Shown piece after piece: positions 31,325 through 41,519 of a DNA stretch of 64,000 bases. The stretch covers positions 128,278,098-128,342,097 of the forward strand of contig JAVHZZ010000005.1 of the NCBI GenBank assembly GCA_036250195.1, given 5' to 3'. The notes below the pieces were generated by a model. That model saw nothing but the letters and a program-made list of their open reading frames with translations, was not told where the DNA came from and did no database searches. Origin of the DNA: Mixophyes australis (Eukaryota; Chordata; Amphibia; Anura; Limnodynastidae). Made by a program: the position numbers and the translations under genes. Positions within the stretch are counted from its first letter, which is position 1; the number at the start of each line of letters is the position of its first letter.

Positions 31325-33752
31325 CATGAACTGCCGAGAGGGGTGGGGGGGAGCGGGTACTAATTATCCGGGTCAGGGCATGCCAGGGGGCCTGGCCCGG
31401 GCCATCACCGCCGACGATTTTTTTTCAACTTTTTTTCTTTTTAATCCAATTTTTTTCTTTTTGCGGCTGGGGGAAGGGGGTAAGGTTCGTTCGTTGGTGA
31501 GGGCAGCAGGGTAGCTAAAAAAAACAAAAAAACAAAAAGCGTGATCGGGCGCCGGCATCTTTCCTCTCTCCCTTCTCTGCTCCGTTCAGTGGGATTGAAA
31601 GGAGGGGGGAACAGCATGGCACAGTGGGATTGAAAAGAAGGGGGGGCAGCATGGAACAGTGGGATTGAAAAGGAGGGGCGGCAGCATGGCACAGTGGGAT
31701 TGAAAAGTGGGGGAGCAGCATGGCACAGTGGGAACGAAAAGGGTGGGGGGAACAGCATGGCACTGTGGGAATGAAAAACGGGGGGGGAGCAGCATGGCAC
31801 AGTGGGATTGAAAAGTGGGGGAGCAGCATGGCACAGTGGGAATGAAAAGGGTGGGGGGAACAGCATGGCACTGTGGGAATGAAAAACGGGGGGAGCAGCA
31901 TGGCATAGTGGGAATGAAAAACGGGGGTAAGCAGCATGGCACAGTGGGAATGAAAAACGGGGGGCAGCATGGAGCAGTGGGAATGAAAAACGGGGAGCAG
32001 CATGGCGCCGTGGGAATGAAAAATGGGGGGCAGCATGGCACTGTGGGAATGAATAACGGGGGGAGCAGCATGGCATAGTGGGAATGAAAAGCGGGGGGAA
32101 GCAGCATGGCACAGTGGGAATGAAAAACGGGGGGCAGCATGGAGCAGTGGGAATGAAAAACGGGGAGCAGCATGGCGCCGTGGGAATGAAAAATGGGGGG
32201 CAGCATGGCGCAGTGGGAATGAAAAACGGGGGAGGGGCATCATGGCGCAATGGGAATGAAAAACGGGGCATCATGGCGCAGTGGGATTGAAAATGGGGGG
32301 AACAGCATGGTACAGTGGGATTAAAAAATGGGGGGCAGCATTGCGCAGTGGGATTGAAAAAGGGGGGGAGCAGCATGGCACAGTGGGATTGAAAAGAGGG
32401 GGAGCAGCATGGCACAGTGGGATTGAAAAGGGGGAGCAGCATGGCACAGTGGGAATGAAAAACGGGGGGGGGAAGCAGCATGGCGCAGTGGGAATGAAAA
32501 ACGTGGGGGGCAGCATGGAGCAGTGGGAATGAAAAATGGGGGAGCAGCATGGTGCAGTGGGAATGAAAAATGGGAAGGGGCATCATGGTGCAGTGGGAAT
32601 AAAAAACGGGGCATCATGGCGCAGTGGGATTGAAAATGGGGGAGGAGCAGCATGGCACAATGGGATTGAAAAATGGGGGGCAGCATGGCGCAGTAGGAAT
32701 GAAAAGGGGGGGAGCAGCTTGGCACAGTGAGATTGAAAAAGGGGGGGAAGCAGCATAGCATAGTGTGATGAAGGGGGGCCAGGTGAAGGGGGGAAAGCAG
32801 CATGGAGGGCGCAGTGTGATCATAATGAGGCACAGAATAGTGATGATGAATGGACACAGTAGTGTGTGTGTGATGGCACAGGGGCTTGTGGCAATGTAGT
32901 GTGTGTGAGGTAGGTGGTGGCTAATTAATGGGTGCTATTTTGTTTGTGGGGCGATGGTGGGGCAAGTTAATAGTGGGTACTATTTAAGATGGGGTGGTTT
33001 GGGGGTTATTGAATGTGGGGGGAGTTTGGGGAGAATGAGGTCTCTTTATTAAATGTGACTATATTAATTATTTAATGGCAGTGATGGTTGCGGGAAATAG
33101 GTATATTTCTGAAATGTAAATACTATTAATTTATTGCTGGGGCTGTTTGTAGGGAGGGAAATTGGTTTATTTATTAAATGGGAATACTACATTTTAATGT
33201 TGGAGCTGGAGGAAGGCCTAATTATTAATTTTGGGTGGTATTGATTTAACGCCGGGTTTGTCTGCAATTATCTAAATGTAGCCATTTTTTCCAAATAGGG
33301 CCTCCAGCATTCCAGGATCCAGACAAGCCGCAACTAAAGAAACCTGCAGCCACAGGTGGTGAAAGTGAGAAGAACAAGTAGGAGAGAGCAGGAGAGTCTG
33401 TGAAATGTTGGATTCTAGTAGGGACATTGCCAAATTTTGCTGAGTGTTCAGGTGCAGGCCAAAACTGTAAACTCTTTCTGTACACACTGCATTCTTTCTA
33501 TACTACATTGTGGTGCTAGATGTTCTGAAAGTCAGGAGTGCTTGGATATATGTCATGCTCCTGCGAATACAGGGTCTAGTGATTTTGACCTGCTAGCCAC
33601 GCCCCAATGATGCATTGCCACGCCCCCAAGTGTATGACCACACCCATCAAAAAATTTGCACCAAAAGGCGCAATTTTTTTCAGCGTGCTTGACTATAAGG
33701 GGGGCCCCATAAAGTTGTTGTACCGGGCCCTAAATCTCTCTTGGCAGCCCTG
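31325..33752 (+). mobile_element. Nested non-autonomous hAT, 2.4 kb
   Basis: Right end CTCTTGGCAGCCCTG is intact; the left end is worn (CATGAACTGCCGAGAGG against CAGGGCCGCCGAGAGG at 6574). Flanks AACACATT and CACACAGT (31317-31324, 33753-33760) agree at 6 of 8. The region after the minisatellite (32780-33740) matches 7320-8200 closely, so this is a sister of 6574-8201 enlarged by repeat expansion. It sits in the leader of the 7.1-kb hAT. Confidence 0.82.
31600..32770 (+). repeat. Minisatellite, unit 31-35 bp, about 35 copies
   Basis: The unit is GCAGCATGGCACAGTGGGA then A/TTGAAAA and a run of 3-8 G. Variants (GCGCCG, GAGCAG, CATCATGG) recur in the same order at about 31910-32070 and 32090-32220, showing that multi-unit blocks were duplicated. 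Both strands are open for long distances (up to 381 codons on the minus strand) because units are often multiples of 3; these are not genes. Confidence 0.95.
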
Positions 33753-33899
33753 CACACAGTAACAGGGGTAGCAGACAGTGTTCTTGTCACTTTACAGTCT
33801 CCAATCACATTGCACAGTGCCATTGCTCCCACAGAAACAGAAGGGGTAGCATTGTTCTTTTAACTGTCTAGTCTCCAGTGTCATTGCTCTGTGTCATCG

Positions 33900-34310
33900 A
33901 TATGGATTTTGAACAATCCACAGAAGAGCAGTAGCACCAAGCAGCTGCTGGCACCAGTCATGATGATACTAGTCCTTCTGCATCATGTACTAAAGCCTAT
34001 GCTCAAGTGCATAGTGGGTTTAAGTCAGGGAAACTGAAATCCAAAAAAAGAAGCTTTTACATTGTTTAAGATAAAAATGCTGCTAATAAAGGGAAAGTTA
34101 ACTGTAGATAAAAATAAAATTGCCAACATACAATTCTACACACGCAGTGGCAAAGAAAGAATAAGGTCTTCGCCTTTCTGTATGAGGTCTAGTTCTGCAA
34201 TTGTCAGTGAGGCATCGTCTGTCATGACTTGTTAATATGAGTCAAAAAAAGGAGCCAAAGAATTGTTATGTGTAAAAGCTGAGCTGGAAAAAAACAGAAA
34301 GGCAGTAGAG
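33900..34310 (+). pseudogene. hAT transposase N-terminal part, plus copy
   Basis: From ATG near 33902 the translation gives MDFEQSTEEQ, then AAGTSHDDTSPSASCTKAYA, SGFKSGK, and later TRSGKERIR. The same order (TSHD, PSTSS, SGKERLR) occurs in the transposase at 62365-62916. The frame is broken several times. Confidence 0.65.
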
Positions 34311-34399
34311 GAAACTATATGTTCAGAAATGACACAAAACCCTAAGGAGAGTCTACCTTATCCATGTTACGCCATTTGAAGAGAGTTCATGACCAGCTT

Positions 34400-35295
34400 T
34401 TCTAAAAGTGTAATTAAGGGAATCACCTAGCTCAAACTAGCAGCGTCTGAACTCACTTCACAGGTGACTACTTCAAATGGTTTCAGCACCTTGCACAACA
34501 CGGAAAGTATTCTCCACTGCGCTGGACTAAAATACATACAGTTTCTTCTCATGCCTTACTGTTTTTTTCCAGCTCCGCTTTTACACTTAAAAGTATTTGA
34601 CCACCACTTTTTGAGTCAGAATGACAAGGTCTTGCATCGTCATGACTGACCTTACAAGAAGATGCCTTACTGACAGTTACAGAACTAGCACTCTTACACA
34701 AAGGCGAAGGCCTGATTCTTTTCTTGCCACTACATCTGTAGAATGGCATGTTGGAAATATTATTTTTTTCTACAGTTAACTTTGTCTTGATTACAGGTGT
34801 TTCTTTCTTTATCAAGGTAAAAGTGTGTTTATACATTTTTGTTTCCCTGACTTAAAAACACTATGCACTTTAACATAGGCTTTAACAGATGACGTAGAGG
34901 GATTGCTATCATCGTGACTGGTGCCAACAGCTTCTTGATGCTCCTGGTCTTCTGTGGACTGATGTGAATCCATGTTGATGGCACAGAGCAATGTGACTGG
35001 AGACTTTTCAGAACACTGCCACCCGTACTGTTTCAGTTTCAGCAATGGCACTGACACTGGAGACTGCCAAGAACCCTGCTACCCCTTCTGTTGTCTCTCT
35101 GTGAAATGGCGCCGGATCTCCGTGGAGGGCAGTACTTATAGAACCCAAAATTAGCAAGATCCGCTGATGCAAAAATGATGTTTTGCCTCCTTTTCAGTTC
35201 TGAGGGTGCGCGAAAGTACCGAGCCGGTACTCGGATCTGTGATGTTTGGGTGGGCTCGGTTTTTGGAAAACCGAGCCCGAAAATCTCTTCAGAAA
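34400..35295 (-). pseudogene. Inverted hAT copy with N-terminal transposase
   Basis: Minus strand from 35295 leftwards: terminal block with CGGGCTCGGTTTTCC, leader (GGGGTAGCAGGGTTCTTGGC), then ATG 34974 with MDSHQSTEDQEHQEAVGTSH, DDSNPSTSSVKAYVKVHS, and SGKKRIRPSPLCKSASS to about 34549, then GATTCCC-type code of the transposase middle (34410-34545). It is a second, opposite copy of the piece at 33900-34310, giving a head-to-head arrangement. No target duplication is seen, so insertion or local inversion are both possible. Confidence 0.65.
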
Positions 35296-35299
35296 AAAA

Positions 35300-35483
35300 A
35301 AAAGGCAATTTGGAGATCCATGTACAAATTTGTTTTGCAATACCTTAGCTGCCCACCCTCTAGTGTGTACTCAGAAAGAGTTTTCAGCACAGCCGGGATT
35401 CTTGTCCGCAATCGGCGTAGGAGGCTACTTCCTAAAAATGTGGAAAAGATGATGTTCATCAAAACGTGCTACAATTTCCACTA
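35300..35483 (+). pseudogene. hAT transposase C-terminal dimerisation domain
   Basis: The + strand reads AIWRSMYKFVLQYLSCPPSS then VYSERVFSTAG, RRRRLLPKNVEKMMFIK and stops at 35483. The L-x-x-P-P-S-S-V-x-S-E-R-x-F-S-x-A-G motif is the hAT C-terminal (dimerisation) signature. Only this end of the transposase is left on the + strand. Confidence 0.85.
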
Positions 35484-35568
35484 GAAAGCTAGGAAGACCT
35501 TTACCGGCAATTATATCAAAGTACAGAGACTTCTGTAATGGTGGATTCCAGCAGGGATGAATTAATAT

Positions 35569-36420
35569 TGTAATGTTTGTTTTGTCGCTACTGAAAACAA
35601 TGTCCAATGCGATTACTGTGGTTCCAATGCCCAAAGAGATTTAATAGCAAAAGATAGCAGGATTTACAGCAAGCCATGCTGAAGCATAAAAGATATTACA
35701 ATGAACACGAAAGTATAAAACGAATACATTACGCATGCACTTCCCCTGGGCCCAGGGTCAGATACAGTCATGTTGTCTGTTGTTGGGAAGAGAGAGAGCT
35801 AACACTAGCCCAGGGAGCTTATTTGCAGCTTGAATTTACATAAACAACGATGATGTCACGATTATACACAGATAACACTAAGTGAATTCTTCATTGGTCC
35901 ATGGTTAACTATGTTCCAGTAGACTGCTGGTCATAGATCAGTTCATTTGATTTTCTCATAAAGGAGGGAGCATCTCACTCCAACTGTTGCCTACGTGTCA
36001 TCCTGCCGAATAACCAGTTTAAAGTGACCCATAAACAAAGTACTTTTGAGTATTACTCTCATATTGCTCATAATTTACGACCGCTAAATGCGATCGCTTC
36101 TCTGTTGAAACTGGGTTAATGCTGGTGAAATAAGCTTTACCATGAGTCCATACTCTTTACCTTTTAGAGGACCTGAACCATAAATACATTTACTATAATA
36201 TTAACTATATATAAATAATCTCTAGTACATTTTGCTAATAAATAAATGTGAATTGGAACCTTAATAAATGTGTACTATTTACAAGTGTAAGTGCGAATGT
36301 AAATGTGTGTGTTATTAATCCGTGCGATTGCGTCATTACATGTGGCGGACTTATCGCAATTGCACAGTAAAGCAATATTAATCAATTTAGCTTACTTCAT
36401 CCAATTATTTGAATTCCACA
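35569..36420. mobile_element. Solo LTR, 852 bp
   Basis: Begins TGTAATGTTTG and ends GAATTCCACA, that is TG...CA, flanked by ATAT (35565-35568 and 36421-36424). Removing it joins GATGAATTAAT to ATTGTGAGAGGATGATG, which matches the acidic-tail code of the sister transposase near 60110. AATAAA motifs occur at about 36239 and 36263. The orientation is unsure. It remains as a single LTR with no internal coding part. Confidence 0.7.
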
Positions 36421-36479
36421 ATATTGTGAGAGGATGATGTACACACTGAGGGTGAGGATGAGTCTGAGGATGACGACAA

Positions 36480-38050
36480 CAACACCTTGCCACTGTAGAG
36501 TTCATTAACAGCACTGTTAGCTTAAGTGCCTTAAGCCCATTGTTAGCTTGTTTTGTGGGGGCCCAAACAAACCAAGCACTTCAGCCACAAAAGTGTCACT
36601 CCTTGTTGCTGAAGTGCTTGGTTTATTAAAGTGTGCATGTCCTTTTAAAGATCCATTATAAGGGTGGGTGGGAGCTCAAGGACAATCACATCTTTCAGCT
36701 ACCACTGTGTGCCAATGTTACCTACATGCGCTATAAACTGTTGTGTGCTTTGCAAAACTTAGCTTTCCCAAGACAGCCATTGATGATGTATATTACTCGG
36801 CACAACATTTTGACATCTGATCTGGTTGACCAAAATTCGTGACACCGCTGCCGTAACTCCACCTGATCATACTATCAACATTCAAAGAATGGTGGAGGAT
36901 TATTATTTTTTTTTTTTTAACGATATAAAGACAACAGTTCTATTAACAAATAACAGCATTGCTTGCAGAAGTAATGTAAGCATGGATTTATAAATAGACG
37001 TGTATATGTATTACTCAAACCTCTCATTGACATTTAGGCCTTGGTGTATCAGCTTGTGGTACAGTCAACAATTCAGGTGTCAACAGAATTATTACTTCGC
37101 CAATTGAAATGATCTATAGTATGATTAGCTAGACTATTCAAATGTGGACAGTATTATAGGGATATGTGTAAGAACAGGCCTAGGGACGGTATAGGTACAG
37201 GGATAGGGATAGGGACAGAGTTAGAGTTAGGAATAATACTGTCTACATTTGAATTGTCAACCTAATAAATACTGTCTAAATTTCAATTGTTGTCCTTATA
37301 ATGCTGTCGATGTCAATATATTGTTGACTTTATAACCTTCTCTAGTCTGCTGCCCATCAATCATATTTTGTCAGTCTGGCATAAGGGTTCGGTGGGAGGA
37401 CCCAGGGACAATTCCACCTTGTACCACTTTTCTTTTCTGCCACTGCTCTGTGACAATGTTTCCTACATGTGCTATAAACTACCATCTGTTTTTGTCATTG
37501 CTCTGCGGCTTAGTAACCAGCCAGTTCGCTGCAGTCTTACAGTTCTTTGACAGCACTGTTAGTTTACCTGCCTTAAGCCCATTGGTAGCTTATTTTGTCG
37601 GGGCCCAAAAAAACCAAGCACTTCAGCCTCAAAAGTGGCACTCCTTGTCGCTGAAGTACTTGGTTTGTTAAACTGTACCTTGTATCCCTCCTGTTTCTGT
37701 GTGAGTTTGTTAAACCTTTTAACATATGGGTGGGTGGGAGGTGCCCAGGACACTTCCATCTCGCTCGACTTTTCTTTTCTGCTGCTGTTGTGTGTCAATG
37801 TTTACTAGATGTGCTATGATCTGCCGTGTGTTTGTGCAGTTGCTCTGTCACTTAGTATCCAGCCAGCTCGCTGCAGTCTTTGGCCAAAAGTGGATGAAAA
37901 TGATATTGTGACCTGTGAGGTGGTCAGAATTGACTGAAAATTAGTGTTATTGAGGGTAATAATAATGTAGAGCCAAAAAAGAGACATATTATGTGATTTT
38001 AGCAATTAAAAAAAATACAGATCCAAAACCAGAACACTGGGGTCAGTCAA
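36480..38050 (+). repeat. hAT 3'UTR with repeated segments
   Basis: Units containing CTTAAGCCCATTG-TAGCTT-TTTTG, CAAGCACTTCAGCC, its inverse GCTGAAGTGCTTGGTTT and GGGTGGGTGGGAG recur at about 36510-36760 and 37560-37860, with a partial unit at 37370-37540. The inverted CACTTCAGCC/GCTGAAGTGC pair forms a hairpin. The same layout with CATTTCAGC appears twice in 59680-60030. From 36790 to 37350 an unrelated AT-rich insertion of unknown type separates two units; it carries ATAGGGATAGGGATAGGGAC. Confidence 0.7.
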
Positions 38051-38149
38051 CATCTCTAATTACAATGGAACACTTACAATATAAAATGGAATAAAATGAC
38101 CAAACTTACTTTACTCAAGTCCTTTATAGGATGACATTGGCTGGAGAGG

Positions 38150-38350
38150 GCCTTGTTATCTCATCTCTTCTCCATACTGTACTTACAGGTCCAATATTAT
38201 ATTCCAGGGTACTCCACCTATACTTTTCAACAGTGTCTTTTTCAAGACCTCCCCAGTTTACATATCCCTGGACCCAATGTTGTGCTCCAGAATTCAGTTC
38301 AAATTACTCACCCTTATTTGCAAAACCCTCAACAGCTTTACTCATCAACA
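38150..38350 (+). pseudogene. LINE (L2/CR1-type) fragment, plus strand
   Basis: The frame through 38285-38350 reads SRIQFKLLTLICKTLNSFTH then QHLL, the R-I-x-F-K-L-L-x-L-x-x-K-x-L motif of L2/CR1-type reverse transcriptase C-termini. Upstream code is worn. No 3' tail is seen. Confidence 0.6.
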
Positions 38351-38839
38351 CCTTTTAAAGCAGCTTAATCCTTATTCAAGCTAAGAAAACAGCATTTAGT
38401 TGGGTAGAAGTCATACAGCTAAATTGAAACAATACTTAATAAGAATGTACTCTTTCTGTATTTGAGAAATACAAGTGCAAATACATTAACTGTTCTATAG
38501 ATAAATGACCTTTTGGACATTTTAGAGCATGTTCTGTTATAAGCCCAACAAGAAGATAAGCTTGTAAATAAAAATTCCACAATGCAACCTGGCTGAGAAG
38601 ATGGGCCTACCCAGAAGGATTGTGAATAATTAAGAAATGGATTTTTTATACTTTATCCATACTGTGCACACAGTGATGTAAAACATATTGCAAAATGTAT
38701 GGCATTAAAAACAACTGTATCATATTTCTCTGGTTATAAGCATACCGAGACTCTGACACATAGACAAGCAAGCATCAAAGGGCAAAGTGACAGATGCACT
38801 TGCGACAGACACAGGGGCAGTTAAACATGAATACTCAAT
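38351..38839. other. ptpn3 intron, no feature seen
   Basis: AT-rich intron. Nothing recognised. Confidence 0.5.
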
Positions 38840-39166
38840 GGGTAAGAGTAGAGATTGGGACACGTGTTAGGGTACATTAGTGAGTGTAATATAAGTGGGA
38901 GTAGGGCAAGCTCTAACAAAAAGATGGGTTTTCAGAGAATGTTTAAAGATTTGAATTCTGTGAGAGAGTCTGATCGGGCGTGGTAAGGAATCCCATAAGT
39001 AGGAAGCAGCACATGAGAAACCTTGTAGGCCGAAGTGAGAGTTGGTTAGAAGAGGCAAAGCGAAGTCAAAAGATCTAAGAGGGCAAGAGGGAGTGTATTT
39101 TGAGATGAGATTTTGAGATATATAAAGGGGTAAAGTTGTATGGTATGTTCTCAAATAGCGGGACAA
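38840..39166 (-). pseudogene. LINE (L2/CR1-type) reverse transcriptase C-terminus
   Basis: The minus-strand frame 39166-38867 gives YISQNLISKYTPSCPLRSFD, then GFSCAASYLWDSLPRPIRLS and IFKHSLKTHLFVRAC. The W-x-S-L-P-x-x-I-R and F-K-x-x-L-K-T-H-L-F motifs end L2/CR1-type reverse transcriptases. It is open for 100 codons, the best kept member among five such tails here. Confidence 0.85.
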
Positions 39167-39733
39167 TTACTTTTCTCTGACAGGACTATTATTTTAATAA
39201 TATTTATAAATGGTTGAGATTTTGGCTCTCATTTCTTTTTAACCAGAATGTGACAATATAAAAAACACATATGTTCTAAGTGAAGTAAAACAATTATTTC
39301 AATGAGATTACTGGGAATAGATGGATGTAAGTACCAATCGAAAGTCAGAATTGTAGAAGAATAAGCATATTCAAGGAAAAAAATAATACTGTCCTGGGAA
39401 AAATGAAGCAAGTTAAGTCAAAGCTACGATCTGTCAGAGTGAAAAGGGAATTGATGTGTTTATATTATTTTGATTTGATTTATGGAAATTAAACAAGCAA
39501 ATAAATGTTATACATTTTAAAAGTCTACAATTTAGGTAATTTATCTTGATTCATTTTCCAAACAATAAGTTACATATTTGTCCTCCCCTAAATTGTTTGT
39601 GAAATATTCTTATCATTGGGCAAATGATACTGCTGTATTTTTTAATTAACATACAATTTTACTAGTACAATGAAGTGAACACTTAGTCTCAATAACTAGC
39701 ATGCTGTCCTTAATGTCAAGCCTCTAAAGCTGT

Positions 39734-39735
<2 letters not shown>
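39167..39735. other. ptpn3 intron, no feature seen
   Basis: AT-rich intron. Nothing recognised. Confidence 0.6.

Positions 39736-39797
<62 letters not shown>
39736..39797. repeat. (AT)n microsatellite
   Basis: About 30 AT units without interruption. Confidence 0.97.
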
Positions 39798-39800
<3 letters not shown>

Positions 39801-39829
39801 TATTGTAGATTCCATGTAAATCTGGTTAA

Positions 39830-40790
39830 CCTGTGTTCACTTCCCGCTGTAATCCGCTCCGAGGACAGTGGCAGGTGGGGAGTTTGGGGTGGTACACCTG
39901 TCAAACCGTAACGTAGGTGTCCTAAGGCGAGCTCAGGGAGGACAGAGACCTCCCGTTTATCTTCCACATAGTCCATTTCTGTTGCTAAAAGAGTCAGCTG
40001 TGCGTTCTTCTCTATGAAGGCTCGGACTCCAACTTGTACTACTTCTTCATCTGATAGTCCCTTGGACTTTGCTATTCTTAAACTTAGAGAACTAGTGGTA
40101 GAGGTCTTTGCCTTTAGCAGCTGCCTTTCCTGTAGAGCTTGATGCGCTCACAGGTACTCAGATGCCCCCAGGTCTTAACACTAATGTAATGCAAGTTTAT
40201 GAACAATATTGGAGCGGCAAGATAGGAAGAAAGAATCCGTATGGTAGCAGGTAGTCGGGAACAAGCCGGTGTCAGGAGGGCCATAGCAGACAGGGACAGG
40301 CAATGAGGTCAGGGCAATCAGCAAACAAGCAGGGTCCACATAACAAGCCATGGGTAATAACGAAAGATCAATCCAATGTACTACGAATCCACAGAACAAA
40401 CTACTAACAGAGAAGGTAAGCAATTCCTCAGAGACTCTATAACCAGCAGGGAGGCTAGGCCCTCCCTGCCTTAAGTACACAAGGTAGCCAATCAAAGAAG
40501 AGAGGGGAGGAGCGTCATAATAAGCCCCAGGGGCTGTTTGATTAATAATTAACTGATTAATTAGCCCACAGGCTTATAAGAACCTAATGCGCTACCCAGT
40601 TTTGCCAGGACTCAGCGCTGATTAGAAAGGCAACCCGGCCAATGCCATGGTGATGGCTGAGACTATACAGGGGGAAGTGACATCCCGGCTGTTGCCATGA
40701 CAGCTGGGACGCAACAAGAGCAAGTGACTCATTACACTGGGTACACAGTACAGGTTTTTCAACCAACTACCTTGCCGACCACACGAGAAA
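39830..40790 (-). mobile_element. Probable Gypsy LTR plus leader/gag start
   Basis: In reverse complement the block is GC-richer than its surroundings and runs from CTGTTGCGTCCCAGCTG... through a TTATAAGCC TATA-like box (about 40575), AATATTGTTCATAAACTTGC near 40200, then GACCTGGGGGCATCTGAGTA and a coding-like stretch with ACCTCTACCACTAG. An LTR followed by a TGGGGGCA-type region is how Gypsy elements of frogs begin in my memory. No second LTR or polymerase is present, so the call is tentative. Confidence 0.4.
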
Positions 40791-41118
40791 CAACCGTGTG
40801 GTCAGAAATTTCATTAGTGTTTATGCTTCCACAATCATGTTTTATTGCACCAAAGCACATCATATTGTTTGATTTGGATTTATAATCTTCCTAATCAAAT
40901 CACAATCAATGATTGAACAATGTCGCGGAAAATGTGGAAGTGTGTGTGTGTGCAGATTTACATATGGTGTGCAGATTCACCATCTTTTCAGCAGATGGTT
41001 ATGAGAGCTGAAGAGCACAGATCTGAAGGTAAATCGTGTAGGTGTGTACACATAAATCTGCATGCTTACAGGGATTTTGTGGAGCATGCAGTTCTAAGAT
41101 ATGTGTATTGTGTTGGTA

Positions 41119-41119
41119 C

Positions 41120-41160
<41 letters not shown>
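41119..41160. repeat. (ATT)n microsatellite
   Basis: About 14 ATT units. This is the 3' tail repeat of the minus-strand LINE at 48037-48450, now separated from it by the L1 insertion. Confidence 0.92.
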
Positions 41161-41161
<1 letters not shown>

Positions 41162-41519
41162 CGTAGATTTCTTTTTTCATAAATTCTCTTTTTATTGTTA
41201 TAAAGAAATGGTACAGGTTTTACACATTAAAATCGTATTGTGTGGACAGTTGAGTGTTGTCTTCAGTCATTTATCACAACACATCGTATATAAATCCAAC
41301 CATGCCTGATATAAGAATCAATAAGACACATTCAAGTAAATAACAAAAGGCATCACAAACATAGCTAAACACTATACATTTCATAATAATGGGGGAAACG
41401 TATTTGCCATACCATTAGTGGATAGGATAGGGGAAGAGGGAGGAAGGGGAAAATTTAAGGGAAATAAGCCTTGGACTTTATTTATTCCAATGAGTGTATA
41501 AAGAAGTTTCCTTGAACTC

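Larger units (their letters stand above)
30940..38058 (+). mobile_element. hAT transposon, 7.1 kb with nested insertions
   Basis: Ends TAGGGATGCTC (30940) and CAACATCTCTA (38058), with a perfect 8-bp duplication ATTACAAT (30932-30939, 38059-38066). The order is terminal block with CGAGTACCGAG-type boxes, a leader with repeated CACATTGCTCACACAGA units, a nested hAT (31325-33752), N-terminal transposase code (33900-34310), an inverted hAT copy (about 34400-35295), the C-terminal dimerisation domain (35300-35483), a solo LTR (35569-36420), and repeated 3'UTR units. It is the family of 19850-20786 and a cousin of 58828-64000. Confidence 0.88.

Noticed and set aside
31441..32586. Open frame of 381 codons on the minus strand, and overlapping frames of 242, 206 and 178 codons
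   Set aside because: They run through the minisatellite of the nested hAT. Composition is a repeated Phe/His/Ser/Ala/Met/Leu/Pro pattern set by the repeat unit, and three frames are open at once.
41101..41309. Plus-strand frame with a run of isoleucines
   Set aside because: Comes from the (ATT)n microsatellite and L1 3'UTR.
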